Assembly: GCA_963931865.1 (NCBI GenBank)
Contig: OZ007506.1
Coordinates: 3,592,926-3,656,925 of the forward strand
Source of the DNA: Axinella damicornis
Lineage: Eukaryota; Porifera; Demospongiae; Axinellida; Axinellidae
Reading direction: 5' to 3'
Length of the DNA: 64,000 nt
Numbering within the stretch: position 1 is the stretch's first letter; the number at the start of each line of letters is the position of its first letter. The notes beneath the pieces were generated by a model that ran no database searches, had not been told where the DNA came from, and worked only from the letters and a program-made list of their open reading frames with translations. Both the position numbers and the translations under genes were made by a program. Shown piece after piece: positions 23,159 through 31,779 of this stretch.

Positions 23159-23270
23159 TAGCCTCGTACCCGGCCAGTCCCACGCCCAGCTTTTCGTCGC
23201 TGCTTGTACGGTACCGTACTAAGCAGCGACGAAAGGCTGGGCGTGGGACTGGGAACCGGGAACGAGGCTA
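23159..23270. mobile_element. Hairpin MITE inserted beside the previous one, 9-bp target duplication
   Basis: TAGCCTCGTACC ... GGAACGAGGCTA with arms CCCACGCCCAGCTTTTCGTC and complement. Flanked by GGCCTGCGC on both sides. The target overlaps the right flank of the 23079-23143 copy. Confidence 0.92.
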
Positions 23271-23419
23271 GGCCTGCGCGCAATTGCGCAACGACCACAG
23301 ATACGTAGGAGATAAATGTCCGGGTCCCAAGAATCCTGCTAGAGCTATTTGGATGGCCGTTCCGCTGGCGCTGTGACTGACGTTTTCACTATGTGAGGAC
23401 CCCATAATATGTACCATGC

Positions 23420-23448
23420 TAGGCGGGGCGGGCCTGGGTACGAGGCTG
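23420..23448. mobile_element. Hairpin MITE remnant lacking its left arm, target duplication intact
   Basis: Only TAGGCGGGGCGGGCCTGGG and ACGAGGCT remain. Exact 9 bp flanks GTACCATGC (23411-23419 and 23449-23457) show that a full insertion was later internally deleted. Confidence 0.8.
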
Positions 23449-23789
23449 GTACCATGCGCATGAAGCATGATGCTTTTCTCTACTCTCGCGGGCCGGCTAG
23501 ACTCTCGCCACTCCCACCATACCCCGCGAGAGAGTCTGGCCCCCGAGACTACTAAGCTATTCTCCCATCTGTACATGTAGCCAGCCTACTACAAGTCACC
23601 CACTGTAGCAGCAGCCTTTGCAGATTTTGACCATGGTCACAATCATAAGTAGTGGAGTGTGACCACCCTTCAGAGTCTCCGGTGACTACATTCAGTCATT
23701 CACCAACCCTATAGGTATTGACACAAGGTTGTAGCTGGTACGAGAAAGAGTTAATTACTTTCATTGCTGAAACAGTTGAGAGATATAGC

Positions 23790-24048
23790 AAGGAGAGGTC
23801 ACGCCAATAGACTCTGCAGTCACAGCTGCGACCATGGGTCAAAACTTTGACCGCTCTTTTGAGCTGCTTGACCGTTGACTGCGCGGATTTTCGAGGCTTT
23901 GACTGTTGACTGCGCTGCTTTGACCGTTGACCGTTTGCAATAGTATACGGAAGAATACATAGCGACTCCACCCCTTCCTTAGTATACGGGTTGACCGAGT
24001 GCGGTCGCAGCTGTGACTGTGGTGCTTATTGGCGTGACCTCCCCTTGA
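23790..24048. mobile_element. GGTCAA-rich TIR element, copy 2
   Basis: Ends AAGGAGAGGTCACGCCAATA and TATTGGCGTGACCTCCCCTT are inverted. Internal TTGACCGTTGACC and TTGACTGTTGACTGCGC strings match copies 1 and 3, as does GGTCGCAGCTGTGACT near the right end. Confidence 0.8.
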
Positions 24049-24690
24049 TATAGCACTGACTTATACATAGCACTGACTTCAATATAGATACATGGTCAAA
24101 AATCTAGTTCACTTGGACTATCATGGAAATCCTGCACATTTAAATAGGATGGCCATGAAAGAGTTAACACAGCAAGCTCTTCCCAGACCAATTTTAGCTC
24201 ACTTGTTTAAGTGACCTGAGAATGAGACAAGTCATGGAGTACCACCATATCTGTATTTGAAAGGTGTGGAGGTGAATTAAGGGAGGAAGGGAAGGGAGGG
24301 GTAGGAAGGATCTGTTGCACAATGTTTTTGATCACAGATACCTGAGTACTGCATTCCTATATCACTTGGTAGTGCTAACTTAGCCGACCTTATTTTACAC
24401 ATGCATCACTATTGATACACAGTGTGGTGAACATCCCTACAGACCAGCATGCCCTGCTGACCATGCATTCTTGTGGCCCTGATTGTGTACACAGTGAAAG
24501 GTAAGCATTACATGTGCATGCACTTGTATTGCATTCCAAACTGATTGAATATGACACTCTAGGAAGTAACCTAATCAGCCAAAACTGCAAGGGGTATCAT
24601 CAATACATTAAGATTTTACGTGTCTGTGTGTGTGTGTGTCTGTCTGTGAGTGACGGAAGTGGGATGTTCGTGGGGCGGGACTAGACTATA
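24049..24690. other. Intergenic, no gene seen
   Basis: Low-complexity purine tract (GGGAGGAAGGGAAGGGAGGG near 24280) and a GT/TCTG microsatellite at about 24621-24648. No exon recognised. Confidence 0.4.
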
Positions 24691-24704
24691 GTGACGCGCG
24701 ACCT

Positions 24705-25016
24705 TTGTACTTTAATTTATTTACTGAACCTCGAACTCCACGAAGAATGTTCGAGAACATTGGGCCCAGGCGCCGGGCATGGGCTGGAATCCAGTATGCA
24801 ATCGGGGAGCAGCAGTCGAAGCGGACGCGATCGGGAGCAGCAGCTGAAGCGGGCGCAATCGGGGAGCAGCAGCTGGAGGCGGAGGCAAACGGGGAGCAGC
24901 AGTGCCGCAATCGGGCCCGGGAGCAGCAGCTGAAGCGAACGCAATCGAGAGAAGCAGCTCTTCAGAGAGCTGTCCGGCACCGGATTACGCACGGTAGGCG
25001 AACAAGGGGGAAGTAG
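24705..25016 (+). CDS. Hypothetical charged, repeat-built ORF (103 codons)
   Basis: GC-rich block encoding repeated GEQQ / REQQLKR segments from imperfect units of about 28-30 bp (about 24798-24960, landmark GGGGAGCAGCAG). Arg, Gln, Glu and Ala dominate, so a short coiled coil is possible. More than one frame is open through the repeats because of the composition, which weakens the coding case. No family is recognised and no splice sites fix it. It could be an exon of a larger gene or only a GC-rich repeat. Confidence 0.25.
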   Translation: MYFNLFTEPRTPRRMFENIGPRRRAWAGIQYAIGEQQSKRTRSGAAAEAGAIGEQQLEAEANGEQQCRNRAREQQLKRTQSREAALQRAVRHRITHGRRTRGK

Positions 25017-25576
25017 CTGAGCGAGCGAAGCGAGCTCAACTACTTGTAATATATGAATACTGTTTAGCAAATGAACGGTACGTTCTGTCCCCTGCAAATA
25101 CACAGCCAGCCTAAGTAAGGCTTATGGCATGTGAAGTCACCACGTCCTTAAGAACCAGTTGAAGGATTCCTTCTGAGGTGGTCTGGGACGAGACTAGCTG
25201 GGATACTGCATGCCTTGGCAAATGTCTAAAGTCCTGGGTATTGCCTGCAAACATCCCAGGTGTTCCATTTGTCCTTGCTAGTGCCCTGGCATGTCCTGGA
25301 TCACTGACCAAATACATACTGGCATGGTTTAGTTGGACTTTAGCTGTCTGGTTTACTATCACAGAGTCGGTAGACTCTGTATGTAGGGATACGACGTACA
25401 CGCAATATATGCTAATACAAAAGAATCTCTCCAAATCTCAGAAACGGTACACTTATAAGCCTTTATAACCACATACCGTTCATCTTCGAGTGTTTTCATG
25501 ACCAACAAGACTCCTCGCGTCGCGAAAAACCGTCGCGAAAGTACCACACAAGGTACTCGCAAAACGGGCAAATTGT

Positions 25577-25619
25577 TTTTCTTTCTTCTTCTTCTTTCTT
25601 CTTCTTCTTCTTCTTCTTC
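25577..25619. repeat. TTC microsatellite
   Basis: Interrupted run of TTC repeats (CTTCTTCTTCTTTCTTCTTC pattern). Confidence 0.85.
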
Positions 25620-26153
25620 AGACGGGCTAGCTCTACGTCGCCTCAATCTCTCATGATGGTTTTCGCACGAAAAAGCAGCATTTCACACCGAGTAGTGCAC
25701 CTGGCCATCGCTTTTTCGCAACCTCCAAGTTTTCACCACGCGGTTGCAGCTGCCCACTCAATAACTATGGCTTCTTTAGTCACGCCATTTTCTCGTTTGT
25801 ACGCATGCGCGATCACTTAGCAACGAACGTAATTATTACTCAAGATCCCTGAATTAGAATTGTCTTGCGCCGTTGTGGTTTACTACTGTGTTCTGTGAGA
25901 GGGCTGAATGCCTATCTATAAATCTTGCTACTTCTGGTATAGCTAATAATATTATGGTCTTCAGAGTTCAGACAGGGATTACTGCCTTAGTATCCATCCA
26001 GAAAAGGGACTTGAGTCTGATTCTTCAGCCAATGTGAGTACCGGAGTCAATATTGTCCATAAACCAAAGCAAGGCTCCTACTACTTGTGAGGACACCGAC
26101 TTCTGCTCTGTGATGGCAAATTGCATCCGCTGCTGCTAAAAAAAAGACATAAA
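25620..26153. other. Intergenic, no gene seen
   Basis: No recognised exon, RNA or repeat of note between the TTC tract and the 273 bp hairpin. Confidence 0.4.
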
Positions 26154-26426
26154 CAAGTAATAAAAAACATTTGAAAATGTAACAGGATGTAGGGATACCA
26201 GAACGGCAAAAAGTAAGGAAACAAGGCAGGGATGATCGCACAAAACAGTGAAGTATACAATCCCCCTACATATCTTTTTCATTATACACGTATATGGAAA
26301 AAGATCTCTGTAGGGGGGGTTGTATACTTCACTGTTTTGTGCGATCATCCCTGCCTTGTTTCCTTACTTTTTGCCGTTCTGGTATCCCTACATCCTGTTA
26401 CATTTTCAAATGTTTTTTATTACTTG
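26154..26426. mobile_element. 273-bp hairpin with about 120-bp near-identical arms
   Basis: The left arm starting CAAGTAATAAAAAACATTTG is repeated in reverse complement, ending CAAATGTTTTTTATTACTTG. The arms are almost identical through GGGATGATCGCACAAAACAG and meet at a short loop near 26281-26300. There is no ORF of its own; frames on both strands are mirror images. The arms have barely diverged, so the structure is young. Confidence 0.9.
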
Positions 26427-26682
26427 TATAATAATGAATCAAGCTTGCATTTCTGCTTCGAGTTAGTGTACTAAACATAACTATATTATACCCTTGGCAT
26501 TCATAGAACCAACTAACCACATGCATAATCGTTCTCCAATAAGCTGTTAATAGCTCCGCCAGTGAAGATTACAACCGTTGTTTACTTTGTAGCATATAGC
26601 AGAACAGTGGTATTATTTTGTGTTTTATAAGTTCCTCATATGAGATTCTGAGCTCATGATTAGACTATGGTATGCGTAATGT

Positions 26683-26732
26683 CAAGAGCGCATAAGTAGA
26701 TCGCCCGCGGGCGATCTACTTATGCGCTCTTG
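26683..26732. repeat. 50-bp perfect palindrome
   Basis: CAAGAGCGCATAAGTAGATC followed by GCCCGCGGGC and the exact complement. Every base pairs, with no loop. Confidence 0.95.
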
Positions 26733-26747
26733 CTTTAACCTTTTGAA

Positions 26748-26950
26748 CTTAATGCAGTCCAAAAATCTGTATTTCATACAGAGATATAACCAGGAGCTTT
26801 TAGAGTGCCGTGAAGCAGTGCTGAGGAGTGTCAAACCACCGTACTTGTTAGGATTCCATCTGTTGCAGGTTAGCAGTTGAACAACGCACGCGCCTTATAT
26901 GGCTGGGCTACAACTCGCACCTACTTTGTTAAGAAGCCTGTGAGAGCTTG
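26748..26950. mobile_element. Dispersed repeat, copy inverted relative to 33035-33180
   Basis: Its reverse complement shares CACAGGCTTCTTAACAAA, GACTGCTAAC/AACTGCTAAC, TCCTAACAAGTA-type and AGCTCCTG strings with 33035-33180. Shorter related pieces (GACG(C/T)TCC...ATTATGGGCTCCTGA) lie at about 8356-8395 and 27583-27618. Confidence 0.65.
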
Positions 26951-27028
26951 CAGAGGTGTGAAAAACTAGCCATTACATAGCAATCACCCACAATAGCATA
27001 CAACACATACCTGCCAACATATTTACAT

Positions 27029-27478
27029 GATGTCAGGCGCAGCCATACTCGGTGATGTCAGGTGCAGCCGTACTCGGTGATGTCAGGCGCAGCCGTACTC
27101 GGTGATGTCAGGCGCAGCCGTACTCGGTGATGTCAGGCGCAGCCGTACTCGGTGATGTCAGGCGCAGCCGTACTCGGTGATGTCAGGCACAGCCGTACTC
27201 GGTGATGTCAGGCGCAGCCGTACTCGTTGATGTCAGGCGCAGCCGTACTCGGTGATGTCAGGCGCAGCCGTACTCGGTGATGTCAGGCGCAGCCGTACTC
27301 GGTGATGTCAGGCGCAGCCGTACTCGGTGATGTCAGGTGCAGCCGTACTTGGTGATGTCAGGCGCAGCCGTACTCGGTGATGTCAGGCGCAGCCGTACTC
27401 GGTGATGTCAGGCGCAGCCGTACTCGGTGATGTCAGGTGCAGCCATACTTGGTGATGTCAGGCGCAGCCGTACTCGGT
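27029..27478. repeat. Minisatellite: 18 units of 25 bp
   Basis: Eighteen consecutive 25 bp units, GATGTCAGGCGCAGCCGTAC followed by TCGGT, span exactly 450 bp, followed by a partial unit. Units differ by only single C/T or G/A or G/T changes (e.g. in units 1, 2, 7, 8, 13 and 17). 25 is not a multiple of 3 and no ORF runs through, so it is non-coding. Confidence 0.97.
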
Positions 27479-27674
27479 GATGTCAGGCGAGATGTACTCG
27501 TACACCGACCGCAAATGCCAGCAATTCAAATCCGTATAAGGAGCGTTGTGTGCTGCTACCCTGTGCCTAATGGTTATGCTATATAGTTGGACGTTCCTTC
27601 CCATTATGGGCTCCTGATATGATGCATGTACATACACAGCACAATGTCATAATACTTGCTTCACACCTATAGGG

Positions 27675-27812
27675 TAGACACTGAGACCAAGGGATCTACG
27701 CGATTTAGAAACCTGAGGGCCCTGGGCTGTAGCGTCCCGAGCGCAGCAAGGGCGCTACTAAGGGCCCAAGGGTTTCTAATTCGAATAGATCCCATTAGTT
27801 TCAGTGTCTAAC
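27675..27812. mobile_element. Palindromic MITE
   Basis: TAGACACTGAGACCAAGGGATCT-type left end is complementary to the right end AGATCCCATTAGTTTCAGTG TCTA. Inner arms TTTAGAAACCTGAGGGCCC / GGGCCCAAGGGTTTCTAA and CTGTAGCG / CGCTACTA also pair. No ORF. Confidence 0.75.
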
Positions 27813-28413
27813 CGATTTAAAGTATAGCAACGGTACATGTAACTAAGCTAGCGCTTCAGTTATCAACAAAATAACCTACGAGTACGACAAAGATAGTACA
27901 AGGTGCTCGAGTGACTTACATGCACGATCGAGCAGTTACATGGCTCCGCCCCTCAACTTGGCTCCACCCCACCATGTACCAGTGCCATCATTGACTGCTT
28001 AGCTCCTCCTTCGAGCTCTCACAGTACTGATGTAGCCGTTTGTACTTCCAACAAAACTATACACAGATACGTATGTGCACTGCCTATTATTCTAAAGCGG
28101 CTGTATCTACAGTAGCTAGTTGCCATGGATTTCAAGTTGGCAGTAAATAATAATTGTGTATCCTGGGGGCTCAGTAGTGCATGAAACCCCGTATGAGGTT
28201 TTAGATACCTCACAGTGAGTAATCTGATTGGTGGGATTTGTACCACTATACTCTAACTATAGATGTAAACACATTACAGTTTTACACCACATTTACAGTT
28301 TTACACCCAATGAGTTTCTTATGTGAGCTTTTGTAATAACATGGCAACTCAGGGGACCCAAGGCAATGCATACTAACACTCTTACCTGCCTTGCCTTTTC
28401 CCAGACTGAACTG
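27813..28413. other. Upstream region of the kinase-Kelch gene
   Basis: No recognised repeat. A polypyrimidine tract and CAG (TTGCCTTTTCCCAG ending 28404) just before the kinase start look like a 3' splice site, so a 5' non-coding exon probably lies further upstream; it was not located. Confidence 0.45.
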
Positions 28414-30387
28414 ATGGCATCATTACCATCCGGACATTTTCACTTCCAGTCAGTTGAACTCTATGAAAGTGAGCAGATTGGGGCTGGATCGTATGGAATT
28501 GTCTGCAAAGCCAAATGTGATGAGTTGCCATGTGCTGCCAAGATCCTTCGTCCTATCTTCTTCCAAGGTGGCGATCCTGGTGCTCGGTTGTTAGTTGAAA
28601 GATTTGAGGAAGAATGTGTACTTCTGAGTGGCATCAAACATCCGCACATTGTGCAATACTTGGGCACATATCGACATCCACAGTCTGGGTTGCCTGTTCT
28701 GCTTATGGAAATTTTAGATGAGAGTCTCACTGCTTTTTTGGAACGCTCCTCTTCACCACTGGTCTGCAATATTCAGGTTGACCTCTGCCACGACATTGCT
28801 CTTGCTCTAGTCTACCTTCACGCAAATGGCATCATTCATCGTGATCTCTCCAGTAACAATGTGTTGCTGTTAGCAGGCTGTAGAGCAAAGGTAACAGACT
28901 TTGGCATGTCTAAGTTCATCAAGGACGGTCTGGAACGTACACCTCTAACGCAGTGTCCTGGCTGTGTAGCATACATGGCTCCCGAGGCCTTGTCGTCACC
29001 GTTCCAGTACACAGAAAAACTAGATGTGTTCTCTTTTGGAGTCCTTACTGTTCAGATCCTTACTCGGAAATTCCCCGATCCTGATGCACCATCGATAAAA
29101 GTGAATGATCCGAAATACCCCACTGGCACAATTCAAGTGCCTGTTCCTGAGATTGAACGTCGCAAGACGCACATCAGTAGCATCCATCAATCTGACCCAC
29201 TTCTTCCCATTGCGCTTTGTTGCCTGGAGTATAGTGATAGCAGACGCCCCACTTCTAAAGAGCTCTGTAACCAGCTGGGTGCTTTGAAAGCTTCTTTGCC
29301 ACCTCCACAATCACAATCACTGGAAGTCTCCAGCATCAAGGATGAGCTGCAGTTAGCCAAAGAAGAAGTTGTTAGGCTGAGAGATGAAAATCAAGAGCTA
29401 GCCCATGAAGTCTCAAAGAGCCAACAGCCGCCATCACCATCGGCCTCTGAGAATTGTGGCAGTGGCACTGGTCAGCTGAAATGGAGTTCCTGTAAGAAGG
29501 TGCCATGTAGGATGTTCAGAGGTGCCGCAGCTGCAGCAGGCAACATTATGTACATCAACCCGAACGGCACAAAAGTGGTGTACGAGTTTGATCCTGAGAA
29601 TCAACTAGAAGCGTGGTCTGCTCTGCCTGACTGCACCCACACTGACTTCGGATTGGCTATCGTGAATCAGCTAGTCACTACAGTAGGGGGTGACCGGTCA
29701 CACAGTGAACCAACAAATGTTCTTGTGAGTCTTGTTAGGGGGAACAGATGGTCCAAGTATTTTCCTCCAATGCCAACGAAACGATTTGAGCCAGCGGTTG
29801 CATGTAGCAATCACCTCTTGGTTGTGGCTGGAGGGAAAACCGAGCTTGGAGGGGGCAGGTTGTGCACCGTTGAGGTAATGGACACCATTACTCGGCAGTG
29901 GCACTCGGCAGGTGATCTACCCGTGGCAGTCAGTGGAATGTCCATGACAATTGCTGGTGAGAGGATACATCTCCTGGGTGGTTTTGATCAAAGAGGTGCG
30001 TCCACATCAGTCTTCAGTTGCACTCTCTCGGCCCTACGTAGGTCATTTAGACGTTCCATTCGAGCAGTTCTGAGTCGACAAGGTCTCTCACGGAGAAGAA
30101 ATATATGGCAAGCAGCTGACGACATTCCTGTTTACTACTCCACTTGTACAAGTGTCAACGAAGAGCTGATTGCTGTTGGAGGTTTAGATTCACACAGGCG
30201 ACCAACTGCAGCTGTCAGGAGATATGATGCAGCCTCCAACTCGTGGCGCATTATTGGCGAGATGCCGACTGCTCGCTATGACTGCCTTGTTTCCGTTTTA
30301 AGTGGGAATAGACTAATAGTTGTGGGAGGTTGTGCCTCTTCAAGCTGGGGTTCTTGGACTGATGTTGTTGAGATGAGTTCTCTGTAA
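28414..30387 (+). CDS. Protein kinase - coiled coil - Kelch propeller fusion
   Basis: Single large coding exon, 657 residues from ATG 28414. An in-frame ATG at 28366 would add 16 residues but lies before a probable splice acceptor. The N-terminal kinase domain has all catalytic landmarks: glycine loop GAGSYGIV (23-30), Lys43 (AAK), helix-C FEEE, HRDLSSNN with Asp144, DFG with Asp162 and APE at 189-191. It should therefore be active. The serine/threonine or tyrosine-kinase-like group is not settled; HRDLSSNN resembles TKL/sponge-expanded kinases. A coiled coil with heptads follows (about 306-335, IKDELQLAKEEVVRLRDENQ), then a C-terminal set of about five Kelch-type blades with the GG...W pattern (VGGD, AGGK, LGGF, VGGL, VGGC; W before each D/M-P). 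No signal peptide or TM is present, so it is cytosolic. The Kelch part probably recognises a partner. No neighbour suggests a pathway. Confidence 0.92.
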   Translation: MASLPSGHFHFQSVELYESEQIGAGSYGIVCKAKCDELPCAAKILRPIFFQGGDPGARLLVERFEEECVLLSGIKHPHIVQYLGTYRHPQSGLPVLLMEILDESLTAFLERSSSPLVCNIQVDLCHDIALALVYLHANGIIHRDLSSNNVLLLAGCRAKVTDFGMSKFIKDGLERTPLTQCPGCVAYMAPEALSSPFQYTEKLDVFSFGVLTVQILTRKFPDPDAPSIKVNDPKYPTGTIQVPVPEIERRKTHISSIHQSDPLLPIALCCLEYSDSRRPTSKELCNQLGALKASLPPPQSQSLEVSSIKDELQLAKEEVVRLRDENQELAHEVSKSQQPPSPSASENCGSGTGQLKWSSCKKVPCRMFRGAAAAAGNIMYINPNGTKVVYEFDPENQLEAWSALPDCTHTDFGLAIVNQLVTTVGGDRSHSEPTNVLVSLVRGNRWSKYFPPMPTKRFEPAVACSNHLLVVAGGKTELGGGRLCTVEVMDTITRQWHSAGDLPVAVSGMSMTIAGERIHLLGGFDQRGASTSVFSCTLSALRRSFRRSIRAVLSRQGLSRRRNIWQAADDIPVYYSTCTSVNEELIAVGGLDSHRRPTAAVRRYDAASNSWRIIGEMPTARYDCLVSVLSGNRLIVVGGCASSSWGSWTDVVEMSSL

Positions 30388-31007
30388 ATTAGCACAAAGC
30401 ATTTTTTGTTTATTTTGGCTGTGCACTATATTTCTCTGGTGTCACTTTTTCCTTGCCACACAACTTGTAAAGCAATGCATTTTAGATTCACTACTTTCTT
30501 GAAGAAATGTTATATAATTATTGATAACTTGTCCATTTGCATGACTCTATAGCCGCATGTCAGGGATAGCTAGCTAGCTAGCTAGCATGCAGCACTAAAA
30601 CATATATAAATCTCATCTACGTATTCTAAATTGTTCCAGTTCTTCTACACTAACTTACACTAGCAATCCATAACTATTATACTGGTTGGTCCGCATGGGA
30701 CTGATCGAGACTGCATGCATTAAGGTCAGACCAAGCCTGGCATTCCAAAGCAAACAAAATATATATTATTGTCTACAAATTTCATGATCAAAAAACTTAT
30801 TTTCATGGTCAGAAACTTATTTCATGGTCAAACCTCACAATTTTCATTGTAGCTACTACTGAAAACCTGTGGTACTACACTTTGAGCTCAAGAAGTAATT
30901 ACCGGTCATCCTCAGCTCCATCGCATTACAAAAATTAATGTAGGATAATTAAGTAGCTAATGGCTTTCCCCATATTGTTGCTTTCCAGTGAGAATTGGAG
31001 TATGACT

Positions 31008-31061
31008 GGCCTCGTTCCCAGGCTCCCGCGGCCGCCTGTGCCACTCAATTGGGAACGAGGC
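31008..31061. mobile_element. Hairpin MITE (short, asymmetrical)
   Basis: GGCCTCGTTCCCAGGCTCC ... AATTGGGAACGAGGC. The interior is mostly lost. Confidence 0.7.
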
Positions 31062-31228
31062 AGTTGAATATTACTTGCATGTACCCGAGTCCTCTGTTAC
31101 AACCTGGACACTTTAGTAGAATAGTAGGCACTCAGTTTGTGTGTGAAAGTCTATTATATATGATACTGATTGGTTCAGGGGGCGGGGGGATGTCCTGTAG
31201 CTATAGGTGTATAGCTAGATGCTCAAGC

Positions 31229-31323
31229 TAGCCTCATTCCCAGGACTCCACACCCAGTTTTAAATTTGTCGCTTGCAGTATGAAAAGCGACAAAAGCTGC
31301 CATGGGCATGGAAGACAAGGCTA
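31229..31323. mobile_element. Hairpin MITE (diverged)
   Basis: TAGCCTCATTCCCAGGACTC left. Inner AATTTGTCGCTTGCAGTA / AAAAGCGACAAAAGCTG is typical of the family. Right end AAGACAAGGCTA. Confidence 0.7.
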
Positions 31324-31424
31324 TATGCTATGTATAGGTTTGGACTTCGGTGAAATTCAACTATATACCATGAAACTGCAGCTGTCCCGGTGTATATCCT
31401 GAAGTGCAGCAGCTGGGGTTGAAG

Positions 31425-31459
31425 TAGTCTTGTTCCCAGGCCGCATGGGAACGAGGCTA
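31425..31459. mobile_element. Minimal 35-bp hairpin MITE, 9-bp target duplication
   Basis: TAGTCTTGTTCCCAGGCCGC ATGGGAACGAGGCTA: almost only the terminal repeats remain. Flanked by GGGTTGAAG on both sides. Confidence 0.88.
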
Positions 31460-31538
31460 GGGTTGAAGATGCTGGGTTCCCATTTGAACCCTACAACAAC
31501 ATGTCTGGTATAATTCTGAACCTTTAACTGCCTAAACC

Positions 31539-31649
31539 TAGCCTTGTTCCCAAGCTTCTCGCCCCAGCATTTGTCGCTTGCAGTCCCCTCCGTTAGTACT
31601 GCAAGCAACAAACGCTGGGGTGAGATTCATCAGGCCTGGGAACGAGGCT
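31539..31649. mobile_element. Hairpin MITE, 9-bp target duplication
   Basis: TAGCCTTGTTCCCAAGCTTC ... CCTGGGAACGAGGCT with inner CATTTGTCGCTTGCAGT and its complement. Flanks GCCTAAACC and GCCCAAACC (8 of 9). Confidence 0.88.
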
Positions 31650-31779
31650 GCCCAAACCCACAATGCACTGTCTTACACAGAATACACATGATTTCATGTT
31701 GGACTTCATTGAACAAATCTCTACTGCATACAACTATAGCTAGCTTCAACTTCTATTAAAACAGTTGATTCATAATTTC

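Larger units (their letters stand above)
30388..31779. other. Intergenic with four hairpin MITEs; no gene seen
   Basis: Presumably holds the kinase 3' UTR and the 3' UTR of the leftward SLC49 gene. Repeats of GCTAGC occur near 30567-30585. Otherwise only the MITEs listed separately. Confidence 0.5.

Noticed and set aside
25178..25468. 96-codon ORF with tryptophan-rich start
   Set aside because: Begins in a decayed hairpin-MITE end (CTGGGACGAGACTAGC) and has no family resemblance.
26232..26474. Small ORFs of near-identical sequence on both strands
   Set aside because: Mirror translations of the two arms of the 273 bp hairpin.
27029..27478. CRISPR-like array
   Set aside because: Units are contiguous 25 bp repeats with no spacers in an animal genome, so it is a minisatellite.
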